64,000 nt of DNA, taken from NCBI GenBank assembly GCA_035569495.1, contig DATMMX010000033.1:1-64000 (forward strand). The letters run 5' to 3'. Made by a program: the position numbers and the translations under genes. This DNA comes from DASRDZ01 sp035569495. Lineage in GTDB: Bacteria; Chloroflexota; Dormibacteria; Aeolococcales; Aeolococcaceae. This document shows positions 48,116 to 56,033 of the stretch, piece by piece (positions within the stretch are counted from its first letter, which is position 1; each line of letters begins with the position of its first letter). The notes under the pieces are model-generated. The model worked only from the letters and a program-made list of their open reading frames with translations, made no database searches and was not told where the DNA came from.

Positions 48116-48817
48116 ATGGTGAAGAGGCTTGTCTCGGGGTTCGTGATCGCACTGGGGTTGGCGGCGTCCACCGGAACCGCAGCACTCGCTGCAAGCGCAG
48201 GAGACGCGGCCGGCACCACCGGCAGCGCCGTCCAGGTGACCGCACCGCAGGTGACCACCCAGCCCGCGGCGCCCAGCTTCATGTGCCAGCCGGGGATCGT
48301 CAGCACCGTCTGCGCCACCGCGCTCGGGCCGATCTGCAAGAACCGCTGTATGGCCGCGGGCGCGACCGCGACGGCCCCGGCTGCAGCCGCCGGCACGACG
48401 TCGCCGCAGCTGATGTGCTCGCCATCGGTCCAGATCCTCTGCTACGTGCTCGGCCAGACCGTGTGCCGCAAGTACCCCTGCGGCATCGACGCGACCGCGG
48501 CCACGACGCCCGCCGCGGCGCCGCGGCTGTACTGCGCCCCGACCCTGCAGGACCTGCAGTGCGTGGTCAACGAGATCACCCACCCCTGCCAGACGCGCTG
48601 CGCGGCTCCCACGGCGAGCTCGGCGGCGCCGCGCTTCTACTGTGACGTCCCGGTGGTCTGCTACGTGATCGCCATCACCATCTGCAGGAGCGGCTGCTAC
48701 TCCGCCGCCGCGGCTCCCGCCGTGGCCCCCGCCGCGCAGCCGCGCATGACCAGCCTGCCGGGCGACCCCTGCTCGCGCAACTGGGGGCAGCCGGTGGAGA
48801 CCATCTGCCACCTCTGA
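48116..48817 (+). CDS. Secreted protein of four four-cysteine repeats, 233 aa, unknown function
   Basis: ATG 48116 is chosen because GGAG ends 6 nt upstream; the ATG at 48110 abuts it. A signal peptide covers residues 1-25. The mature chain carries four modules starting near 55, 98, 140 and 178, each with four cysteines spaced C-x(5-8)-C-x(7-8)-C-x(3-4)-C (for example MCQPGIVSTVC then ICKNRC). Ala/Thr/Pro linkers separate them. A last Cys pair (near 218 and 231) closes the protein. The pattern implies small disulfide-stabilised modules. I know no family with this spacing. Confidence 0.75.
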   Translation: MVKRLVSGFVIALGLAASTGTAALAASAGDAAGTTGSAVQVTAPQVTTQPAAPSFMCQPGIVSTVCATALGPICKNRCMAAGATATAPAAAAGTTSPQLMCSPSVQILCYVLGQTVCRKYPCGIDATAATTPAAAPRLYCAPTLQDLQCVVNEITHPCQTRCAAPTASSAAPRFYCDVPVVCYVIAITICRSGCYSAAAAPAVAPAAQPRMTSLPGDPCSRNWGQPVETICHL

Positions 48818-48857
48818 CCGCGTAGCGTCGCAGCGCCTGCTGCGCCCTGGGTGAGGT

Positions 48858-50483
48858 CTAGAAGACCGGCGCCTCGCGGTACGTCCCGAAGACGTCTTCG
48901 AGCGCAGCGATGATCTCGCCCTCGGTGCAGCGGGCGCGGACGCAGTCGACGATGGCGGGCATGGTGTTCTCCGTGCCCGCCGCCACCTCCCGGAGCGCGT
49001 CGAGACGGTTGGCGACGCTGATGTTGTCGCGCTCCGCGCGCAGCCGGCGCAGCGCCGCCACCTGGTCGACCTCGACCTTCTCCTCGATGCGCAGCAGGTT
49101 GGGCGGGGTGGGGTCGATGTCCTGCTCGAAGGCGTTGACGCCGACGGTGACGCGCTCACCCGATTCGAGCTGACGCTGGAAGCGGAAGGCCGCCTCGGCG
49201 ATCTCGCGCTGCGGGTAGCCCTGCTCGACGGCGCTGACCATGCCGCCGCGGGCGTCGATCTCCTCCAGGTAGGCCTCGGCCTGCGCCTCCATCTCGTCGG
49301 TCAGCTTCTCGACGAACCAGGAGCCGCCGAGCGGGTCGACCACGCTGGGCACGCCGGTCTCGTAGGCGAGCACCTGCTGGGTGCGCAGGGCGATCTGCGC
49401 GGCCTTGGCGGTGGGCAGCGCCAGCGTCTCGTCCAGCGCATTGGTGTGCAGAGATTGCGTGCCGCCCATCACCGCGGCCAGCGCCTCGACGGCGGTGCGC
49501 ACGATGTTGTTCTCCGGCTGCTGCGCGGTCAGCGACACGCCCGCCGTCTGGGTGTGGAACTTCAGCTTGAGGCTGCGCTCGTCCCTGGCGCCGTACTTGT
49601 CGCGCATGCGGCGCGCGTAGATGCGGCGCGCGGCGCGGAACTTGGCGATCTCCTCGAAGAAGTCGATGTGGGCGTCGAAGAAGAAGGACAGCCGCGGCGC
49701 GAAGGTGTCGACGGCGACGCCCGAGCGGATCGTCTCCTCGATGTAGGCGAAGCCGTCGGCCAGGGTGAAGGCCAGCTCCTGCGCGGCCGTCGAGCCCGCC
49801 TCGCGGATGTGGTAGCCGCTGATCGAGACCGGGTGGAAGCGGGGAAGCTGCTCGGTGCTGAAGACGATGGAGTCGGTGACCAGGCGCATGGCGTGGCGGA
49901 TGGGGAAGCAGAACTCCTTCTGGGCGATGTACTCCTTGAGGATGTCGTTCTGCAGGGTGCCACCGAGTTTCTGCCGGCTCACGCCGGATTCCTCGGCGAC
50001 CACCAGGTACTGCGCCAGGGTGATCGACGCCGAGGGGTTGATGGTCATCGAGGTGGTGACCTCGCCGACGTCGATGCCGTCGAAGAGCACCTTCATGTCC
50101 TCGACCGAGTCGACGGCGACGCCGCAGTGGCCGACCTCGCCCCGGCTGCGCGGGTCGTCGGAGTCGCGGCCCATCAGGGTCGGCATGTCGAAGGCAACGG
50201 ACAGACCGGTCTGTCCCGCGTCGAGGAGCTGGTGGTAGCGCTGGTTGGTCTGCCGGGCGCTGCCGAAGCCGGAGAACTGCCGCATCGTCCAGACCCGGCC
50301 GCGGTACATGGTCTGGTGGATGCCGCGGGTGTAGGGGAAGACGCCCGGCTCGCCGACCTCGTTGGTGACATGGTCGGCAGCAACGTCGGTGGGGCGGTAG
50401 ACCTCGCGCAGGGGGATGCCGCCGAGGGTGTCATCGGGCACCGGCGGCGCCGCCGGCTGGGGGCGGCGGATGGTGGTTGCCAT
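48858..50483 (-). CDS. B12-dependent acyl-CoA mutase large subunit (isobutyryl-/methylmalonyl-CoA mutase type), 541 aa
   Basis: The TIM-barrel substrate domain is complete (FPYTRGIHQTMYRGRVW near 49, FDMPTLMGRDSDDPRS near 98, SGYHIREAG, SLHTNALDETLALP). The C-terminal B12-binding domain is absent, so a separate small subunit must exist elsewhere. Two known specificity positions read Phe in WTMRQFSGFG and Gln in KEYIAQKE. Methylmalonyl-CoA mutases have Tyr and Arg there, and isobutyryl-CoA mutase (IcmA) has Phe and Gln. The enzyme interconverts branched and linear acyl-CoAs. It lies 14 nt after the MeaB gene, whose end supplies AGGAG. Confidence 0.88.
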   Translation of the reverse strand: MATTIRRPQPAAPPVPDDTLGGIPLREVYRPTDVAADHVTNEVGEPGVFPYTRGIHQTMYRGRVWTMRQFSGFGSARQTNQRYHQLLDAGQTGLSVAFDMPTLMGRDSDDPRSRGEVGHCGVAVDSVEDMKVLFDGIDVGEVTTSMTINPSASITLAQYLVVAEESGVSRQKLGGTLQNDILKEYIAQKEFCFPIRHAMRLVTDSIVFSTEQLPRFHPVSISGYHIREAGSTAAQELAFTLADGFAYIEETIRSGVAVDTFAPRLSFFFDAHIDFFEEIAKFRAARRIYARRMRDKYGARDERSLKLKFHTQTAGVSLTAQQPENNIVRTAVEALAAVMGGTQSLHTNALDETLALPTAKAAQIALRTQQVLAYETGVPSVVDPLGGSWFVEKLTDEMEAQAEAYLEEIDARGGMVSAVEQGYPQREIAEAAFRFQRQLESGERVTVGVNAFEQDIDPTPPNLLRIEEKVEVDQVAALRRLRAERDNISVANRLDALREVAAGTENTMPAIVDCVRARCTEGEIIAALEDVFGTYREAPVF

Positions 50484-50497
50484 TGCTCTGCGTGCTC

Positions 50498-51421
50498 CTA
50501 TCCCGCGAGGATCTGCTCCGCGAGGGCATACGGGTCGACCCGGCTCAGGTCGCCGTCGACCTCGGAGGCCATTGTCCCCTGCGCGAGCGCCCGGCGCGCC
50601 CGCTCGGCCGCCTTCTCGACCACGATGGCCTCGACCTCGGCGCGCAGCCGCAGGCCGCGGCGCCGCTCAAGCTCGCCGGTCTCCACCAGGCGGACGTGGT
50701 GGCGCTCGATGGCGTCGACCAGCTCGTCCAGGCCCTCGCCGCCGGCGGCGACGGTCATCACCACCGGCGGCTCCCAGTAGGTGCCGCTCTTGGTCTCGTG
50801 GACCATGCGGCGCAGCTCCTTGGCGATGCGGTCGGCACCCCCCATGTCCGCCTTGTTGACCACGAAGACGTCGGCGATCTCCATGATCCCCGCCTTGATG
50901 ATCTGCACCGAGTCGCCCGCCGCGGGCGTGGTGACCACCACCGTGGTGTCGGCGGTCTGCATCACCTCCAGCTCGGACTGCCCGACCCCGACCGTCTCCA
51001 GCAGGCAGCGGTCGCGGCCGCTGGCGTCGATCAGCCGGACCGCCTCGCGGGCGGCGCTGGCCAGGCCGCCGAGGTGGCCGCGCGCGGCCATGGAGCGGAT
51101 GTAGACCCCGCGGTCGAGCGCGTGGCGCTGCATGCGCACCCGGTCGCCGAGGATGGCGCCGCCGCTGAAGGGGCTGGAGGGGTCGACCGCGATCACCCCC
51201 ACGGTGTGCCCCGCCTTGCGCCAGCGCTCGATGATGCCGTCGCCCAGGGTGCTCTTGCCGCCGCCCGGCGGCCCGGTGATGCCCACCACCTGCGCCCGCC
51301 CCGCGCGGCCGCGCACGCGGCGCAGCAGGTCCTCGACGTGGGGGTCGTGGTCCTCGACCATGCGGATCGCCCGGGCCAGGGCGCGCACGTCGCCGTCGAG
51401 CAGCCGCTGGGCGAGTTCCAT
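50498..51421 (-). CDS. meaB: MeaB/ArgK-type GTPase chaperone of acyl-CoA mutase, 307 aa
   Basis: The P-loop GITGPPGGGKST (near 48), the switch region VDPSSPFSGGAILGDR, the block LETVGVGQSE (near 140) and NKAD (near 195) identify a G3E-family MeaB GTPase. MeaB loads and protects adenosylcobalamin in methylmalonyl- or isobutyryl-CoA mutases. ATG 51421 (MELAQRLLDGD) is the family-typical start. It directly precedes the mutase gene in an operon. A perfect palindrome lies in its promoter region. Confidence 0.93.
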   Translation of the reverse strand: MELAQRLLDGDVRALARAIRMVEDHDPHVEDLLRRVRGRAGRAQVVGITGPPGGGKSTLGDGIIERWRKAGHTVGVIAVDPSSPFSGGAILGDRVRMQRHALDRGVYIRSMAARGHLGGLASAAREAVRLIDASGRDRCLLETVGVGQSELEVMQTADTTVVVTTPAAGDSVQIIKAGIMEIADVFVVNKADMGGADRIAKELRRMVHETKSGTYWEPPVVMTVAAGGEGLDELVDAIERHHVRLVETGELERRRGLRLRAEVEAIVVEKAAERARRALAQGTMASEVDGDLSRVDPYALAEQILAG

Positions 51422-51463
51422 CGCGGGCGAGTGTACCGAGGGCCTCGACGCGGTAGTCCGTGA

Positions 51464-51479
51464 CGGGTTCGCGAACCCG
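51464..51479. promoter_or_regulatory. Perfect 16-bp palindrome between divergent meaB and sortase-like genes
   Basis: CGGGTTCGCGAACCCG is a perfect palindrome placed 42 bp before the meaB ATG and 62 bp before the GTG at 51542. Such sites in divergent promoters are typical operators for TetR-, GntR- or LacI-like repressors. No regulator gene is adjacent. Confidence 0.5.
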
Positions 51480-51541
51480 GGGGGCGGGACCGTGACCGCG
51501 ACCGTCAGGGCGGCGCGACACCCTGGCCCTACGGTCGAAGC

Positions 51542-52216
51542 GTGCTTCCCCGTGCCCTGCTCCGAGTGCTCGCCGTCGGCTCGCCGGCGCTCGCCCTGGC
51601 GGCGGCCATCCAGCTCCTGACGCCGCCGCTCACGGCGGTGGACCCGGTCCTGGCCACCGCGCGGGCGGGCAGCGGCCAGGTGCTCTCGGTGACCACCCCG
51701 GCCGCCACGGACACGCCCGCACCGGCGCCGACCGATGCCCCGACCGCGGCGCCCACCCCCGACCCGACCGCGCAGCCCACCGTGGCTGTCGCGACCCCGG
51801 CACCCCCGCCGCCCGCCACCGCCCCGCCCGCTCCGCCCCCGCCGCCGCGCTCGCGTCTGGTCAGCGACGACGGCAGGGTCGACACCGGCGTCGGCGTCTA
51901 CTCCGACTGCACCGGCCGCACCGATGTGCCCCACGCCTACGCGGCGATCGACACCTGCGTCGGCGGCGGCCGCACCTACTTCGTCGGCCACAACCCCGGT
52001 GTGTTCACGCCACTCCTGTCAGAAAGTGTCGGCAGCGTGATCACCTGGTGGGACGCCAACGGCACCGCGCACCGCCTGCAGATCGTCGCCCGTCGCGACT
52101 GGCTGCGCGACGACGGCGTGCCGCCGCCCGTCTCCGGCGCGGTCACCGCGCAGTTCCAGACCTGCCTGGTCCCCGACGGCAGCAGGGACCTGATCCTCGA
52201 CGCCGTCGCCGCCTGA
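51542..52216 (+). CDS. Sortase-like exported protein, 224 aa
   Basis: The N-terminus has a signal-anchor helix (about 5-30), then a Pro/Thr/Ala linker (about 50-103). Residues 104-224 resemble a sortase beta-barrel. TYFVGHNPGVFTPL carries a candidate catalytic His, ITWWDANGTAH matches the strand pair after it, and AQFQTCLVPDG fits the sortase TLxTC strand with the catalytic Cys. A downstream Arg (GSRDLIL) could complete the site. Class E/F-like sortases join surface proteins to the wall. The domain is short, so activity is uncertain. The start is GTG 51542. Confidence 0.6.
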   Translation: MLPRALLRVLAVGSPALALAAAIQLLTPPLTAVDPVLATARAGSGQVLSVTTPAATDTPAPAPTDAPTAAPTPDPTAQPTVAVATPAPPPPATAPPAPPPPPRSRLVSDDGRVDTGVGVYSDCTGRTDVPHAYAAIDTCVGGGRTYFVGHNPGVFTPLLSESVGSVITWWDANGTAHRLQIVARRDWLRDDGVPPPVSGAVTAQFQTCLVPDGSRDLILDAVAA

Positions 52217-52326
52217 CCCTTCCCGGGGACGGCGTCGGCTTCCAGGCGTTTCGTGCACACGGCGCCTGCGCGACTTACAATCCCGCAACCTGCGCCGACC
52301 TGGCGCGCATCGGCTGTGAGGTTGCA

Positions 52327-53385
52327 GTGAGGGGCAGCGAGCTGGCAACACCGGGGATCACGGTTGTCGACGCCCGCGTGGCGCGGCGGCCGCCCCTCAC
52401 CTCGGGACCCGCCGGGCAGCGGGCTCTGGCCGCCGTGTGCCTCGTGCTCGGCCTCTGCTCGGTCGCGCCGCTGCTGGCCTGGGTGTACGGCCTTGGTGCG
52501 TTCGCCGTGTGGTTCTGGGCCCTGGCCATGCCCGGCCTGGCGGTGATCGCCGGCGTGTGTCTGTGGCTGCGCCGCGCGCGCACCTATCCCGACCTGCAGG
52601 TGGCGATCGTCGCCGGCACCCTCGGCGGCATCGCGGGCACCATCGGCTACGACCTGGTGCGCGTGCCCTTCCTCGCCTTCGGGCTGCGACTCTTCGCACC
52701 GATCGACAGCTACGGGCTGCTCATCCTCAACGTGTCGCACTCCAGCCCGCTCACCGCGTTCGCCGGCTGGTCGTACAACGTGAGCAACGGCATCGGCTTC
52801 GGCATCGGCTACGCGATGCTCGGTGTGGGCCGCCGCTGGTGGTGGGCGATCCCCTGGGCGCTCTGGCTGGAGACGATGACCATCGTCACGCCGTACGCGC
52901 AGTCGTACGGCATCGCGGGACACGCCGACCTGATCGCCATCGCCTACGGCGCGCACGTCGCCTACGCCGCGCCGCTCGGCGTGCTCGCACTGCAGGCGGC
53001 TCGGTGGCGACGCCTCGACGAATCGCCGCTGCCGGTGTCGTGGGCGCTCGCGGGAGTCCTCGCGGTGCTGCTGGTGTGGCACCGCCCCTGGGCGGCGCCG
53101 AGCGGGCTGCACGCGGCCGAGAGTCTCGAGCCGCAACCGGCGAGTCTCGTCGAGGCGGGCGCGTTCGTGCCGGAGTGGGTGCGCATCCCCGCCGGCGGCT
53201 GCCTCACCCTGGTCAACCACGACGCAACGTCGTACACGCTGGGGTCGGTCCCCGGCGCACACACCCTGGCGGCCCACGCCGAAGGCCGTTTCTGTTTCGG
53301 CGACACGGGGGTCAAACGAGTGCAGCTCAACGGCGTCCCCTACTCCGGCGGTTTCGTCATCGTCGACGCGGCCCTGCACCGATGA
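52327..53385 (+). CDS. Polytopic membrane protein with C-terminal cupredoxin-like domain lacking copper ligands, 352 aa
   Basis: GTG 52327 has GAGG 5 nt upstream; the longer frame overlaps the sortase-like gene and is Arg-rich there. About seven hydrophobic helices span residues 30-260. Residues 275-352 (FVPEWVRIPAGGCLTLVNHD ... GGFVIVDA) have the strand pattern of a small cupredoxin: a V-P-A-G-x-x-L-x-x-V-N-H-D core and a final GGFVIV. The expected Cys-His-Met end is replaced by FCFGDTG. I do not recognise the membrane part. The stop overlaps the next gene by ATGA, the first link of a three-gene operon. Confidence 0.65.
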   Translation: MRGSELATPGITVVDARVARRPPLTSGPAGQRALAAVCLVLGLCSVAPLLAWVYGLGAFAVWFWALAMPGLAVIAGVCLWLRRARTYPDLQVAIVAGTLGGIAGTIGYDLVRVPFLAFGLRLFAPIDSYGLLILNVSHSSPLTAFAGWSYNVSNGIGFGIGYAMLGVGRRWWWAIPWALWLETMTIVTPYAQSYGIAGHADLIAIAYGAHVAYAAPLGVLALQAARWRRLDESPLPVSWALAGVLAVLLVWHRPWAAPSGLHAAESLEPQPASLVEAGAFVPEWVRIPAGGCLTLVNHDATSYTLGSVPGAHTLAAHAEGRFCFGDTGVKRVQLNGVPYSGGFVIVDAALHR

Positions 53386-56033
53386 GCGCCGATGCGCTCG
53401 ACAGCGCAGCCGTGACCCCGGCCGCCGCACCGATTCGCGCCGTGGCTCCGCCGGAGCTCACCGCCGAGGAATTCGACGTCGCGTATTCGATGCGCCCCAA
53501 CCCGGAGCGCGACGCCACCACAATGCTGAAGCGCGTCGCCAGCAGCGTGTGGCAGTGGGTGCGCCACGACGTCAAGCTGGCCATCCTCTTCGCCCTGATC
53601 GGCGGCGCCGTCGCCTACGTCGGCAACGTGGTGCTCATCGCCGTGCACTACAACGGCGCCGGCAAGGTGCCGTCGGGATCGCCGGCGACGGCGCCCGGGT
53701 CGGAGATCACCGGCAGCATCTTCTGGGCGGTGATCATGGCCATGGTCTTCGCCCTGGTCAGCTTTCGCATGCGCGTGGGCAAGGAACAGTTCTGGAGCGG
53801 GGTTCGTGGCGTTCCGGCCACGGCGCAACGGCTGTTCCGCGCCGACGGCAACGCGGCGCTGGAGCACCTGCTCTGGGGAGCGGCGGGAACCATGCTGGTC
53901 GCCGCGGCGCTGGCTCCGGCGATCAGCGGGATGCTCGCCATCGGGGCCGCGCTGATCGTCGTCGGCGTCCTCCGGCCCCTGCTCACGGGGCTGGTGATGC
54001 TGGTGTGGCGCAAGCTGGTGAGCCTCTTCTCGCCACAGCACGCCAAGCCGCCGGGCGACGCCGTGGTGTCGGTGGGCATGCTCGGCGCGGTGATCTCGCT
54101 GCTGGCCGCGTACCTGGTGTCGGGAGCCGCGGCCAAGCTGGTCATCGCCCTGGTCGCGGGCGGCGCTGCGTTCCTGGTGAGCCGTCGCGTCGTCAGCGCG
54201 CCCGCGGCGGTGCTGCTGCTGGTCGGCGTCGCCGCGCCCGCGCTGCTGGCCCTGATGCGCGTCACCGTCACCCACGCATCGGACGGCGGCTGGCAGGAGT
54301 GCGGCTCCGACTTCTCCGCGTGGCTGCGCTGCGGCGGCGGCAACGTGCTCGGCATCAGCATGCTGGGCGGCGTGTTCGGCGCCGGTGGCTCGGCGCTGGG
54401 AGGCGGCGTCGGCCCGGCGCTGACCGCCGAGCAGCAGCGCCAGCGCGCCCTCAAGAGGGAGATGCAGCGGTGGCGCCAGGACCATCCCTGCGGCTCGTGG
54501 GACGACTTCTGGGCAGGGCATACCGAAACCGAACAGGGCAACCTGCTCAACGACATGGCCGACAGCATGCAGTCCGAGTACAACTCCGGCGAGATGCAGG
54601 CGCGGCTCATCTCGATGTTCAAGAACGCGCCCGCCGGTGCATGGCACGGGCTGCAGGGCCTGGTCATGCAGATGGCGGAGATGGGCAAGGACCAGGCGCA
54701 GTACGGGCTCGTGGGCGGATCCCTGAAGTTCAGCTACGACCAGATGAAAGCCCTGTACGACGCGATCCCGACGCTGCCCCAGAAGCTCGACCAGCTCACC
54801 GCCGCGATGGCGTCGCACGATCCCGAGGTCTCCGGCAAGATCTGGGGAGAGCTGCTCGGCCAGGCCGAGTTCCAGGCGGTGTTCGGCCGGATGGTCAGCA
54901 ACGCGATCAAGGCCTCCAGGCCGGCGGCACCGAACTTCCCCGGGAGTACCGAGGGCGCGGCCGCGCTCAAGTACGCGGCCGACGGCACACCGGTGGCCGC
55001 GGACGGACTCCTTCCGCTGGGCTGGCGCGAGGACCAGATCCGCGCCGGGGCGCAGGTGGCTGCGCAGTACGACGGCAGCCTTGCGCTCAAGCCCGGGCAG
55101 GAGGCCGCCGCCCTGCGGCAGGTCGGCAACCCGCTGGCCAAGCCTGAGTACCTGGCCCCCAAGAGCGCCGAGCCGATGGACGCCGCCGTGGGTCTGGGCG
55201 GCCCCAACAAGGACGGCTTCGTGCAGTACCGCCTGCCCGATCCGCCCCAGGCGCCGCCGGGGCTGAGCGGCGAGAACCTCGCCTCCTGGGAGCAGGCGGC
55301 GAACGCGCAATACGCCAAGCGCATGTCGCAGTACTTCGACAACGCGCAGAGCATGAACAAGGTGATGAAGGAGGGCGCCACCTTCAACGTCAACGGGCAG
55401 GACGCCCACCTCGGCGTGAGCTGCATCGGTGACGGCCAGTGGGTCAACCCGGTCACCGGGGCAGTGCAGAAGTTCGACAACGGTGTCATCCACGCCATCG
55501 TTCCCGCCGATGCGCCGCCCAATGTGCAGGCGGCCCTGGGTCCCCCGGGCACGAGGGTCCCGATCCCGGGCGACAGCGACGGGTTTTGCTTCGTCAGCAA
55601 TGCGCGCCGCACCGCCGACGGTGGCATCCGACCGATCAGCTCGTTCCCGGCGGAGGAGGCCGCGGCCATCACCGCGCAGGAGGCGGCGGCACAGCAGGCG
55701 ATGATCCGGGGTGGCATCCCCGGCTACGTGCACGAGGGCCAGACGCCCACCTGGATCCCGCCGACCCCCCAGAAGGCGGCGGTCAAAGCGTGCATCATGA
55801 GCAGCGTCAGCACGGACAACCCCGCGGCCGAGAACCTGATCTGGATCGACAGCAAGGGTGACACCACCGTCGGCCGCTGGCCCGGGTTCACCGACTCACC
55901 GCCCGGGTACAACGCGCCCGCTCCGGGCTCGACCAGCGCGCCGCCCGGCTACAACACACCGGCGCCGGGAGGCGGCTATCCTCCCGCGCCGCCGGGATAC
56001 AACACGCCACCCGGCGCGGGAGGAAATCCGTGA
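53382..56033 (+). CDS. Large polytopic protein with soluble C-terminal region and PPGYN-repeat tail, 883 aa, unknown function
   Basis: ATG 53382 overlaps the preceding stop (ATGA). After a 60-residue soluble N-terminus there are about seven hydrophobic segments (about 65-300). A Gly-rich patch with two cysteines (CGSDF, LRCGGGN) follows, then a long helical soluble region (about 345-640). A mixed region (about 640-845) contains VSCIGDGQWVNP and GYVHEGQTPTW. The tail repeats PPGYN(A/T)P three times. It overlaps the next gene by GTGA. The layout (membrane module, long passenger, repeat tail, small soluble partner) recalls secretion or effector systems, but no catalytic motif is recognised. Confidence 0.6.
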   Translation: MSADALDSAAVTPAAAPIRAVAPPELTAEEFDVAYSMRPNPERDATTMLKRVASSVWQWVRHDVKLAILFALIGGAVAYVGNVVLIAVHYNGAGKVPSGSPATAPGSEITGSIFWAVIMAMVFALVSFRMRVGKEQFWSGVRGVPATAQRLFRADGNAALEHLLWGAAGTMLVAAALAPAISGMLAIGAALIVVGVLRPLLTGLVMLVWRKLVSLFSPQHAKPPGDAVVSVGMLGAVISLLAAYLVSGAAAKLVIALVAGGAAFLVSRRVVSAPAAVLLLVGVAAPALLALMRVTVTHASDGGWQECGSDFSAWLRCGGGNVLGISMLGGVFGAGGSALGGGVGPALTAEQQRQRALKREMQRWRQDHPCGSWDDFWAGHTETEQGNLLNDMADSMQSEYNSGEMQARLISMFKNAPAGAWHGLQGLVMQMAEMGKDQAQYGLVGGSLKFSYDQMKALYDAIPTLPQKLDQLTAAMASHDPEVSGKIWGELLGQAEFQAVFGRMVSNAIKASRPAAPNFPGSTEGAAALKYAADGTPVAADGLLPLGWREDQIRAGAQVAAQYDGSLALKPGQEAAALRQVGNPLAKPEYLAPKSAEPMDAAVGLGGPNKDGFVQYRLPDPPQAPPGLSGENLASWEQAANAQYAKRMSQYFDNAQSMNKVMKEGATFNVNGQDAHLGVSCIGDGQWVNPVTGAVQKFDNGVIHAIVPADAPPNVQAALGPPGTRVPIPGDSDGFCFVSNARRTADGGIRPISSFPAEEAAAITAQEAAAQQAMIRGGIPGYVHEGQTPTWIPPTPQKAAVKACIMSSVSTDNPAAENLIWIDSKGDTTVGRWPGFTDSPPGYNAPAPGSTSAPPGYNTPAPGGGYPPAPPGYNTPPGAGGNP
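55899..56010 (+). repeat. Coding repeat for PPGYN(A/T)P motifs
   Basis: Three copies of a Pro-Pro-Gly-Tyr-Asn-(Ala/Thr)-Pro unit are separated by Ala/Pro/Gly/Ser spacers at the C-terminus of the 883-residue protein. The segment is disordered in character and resembles proline/tyrosine-rich tails used for multivalent binding. Confidence 0.8.

Noticed and set aside
48858..51421. Cobalamin riboswitch for the B12-dependent mutase operon
   Set aside because: No B12-box-like sequence is visible in the 120-bp meaB promoter region.
53382..56033. Polymorphic toxin with C-terminal nuclease domain
   Set aside because: The C-terminus is a PPGYN-repeat tail and I see no known toxin catalytic motif. An effector role is left only as a hypothesis.
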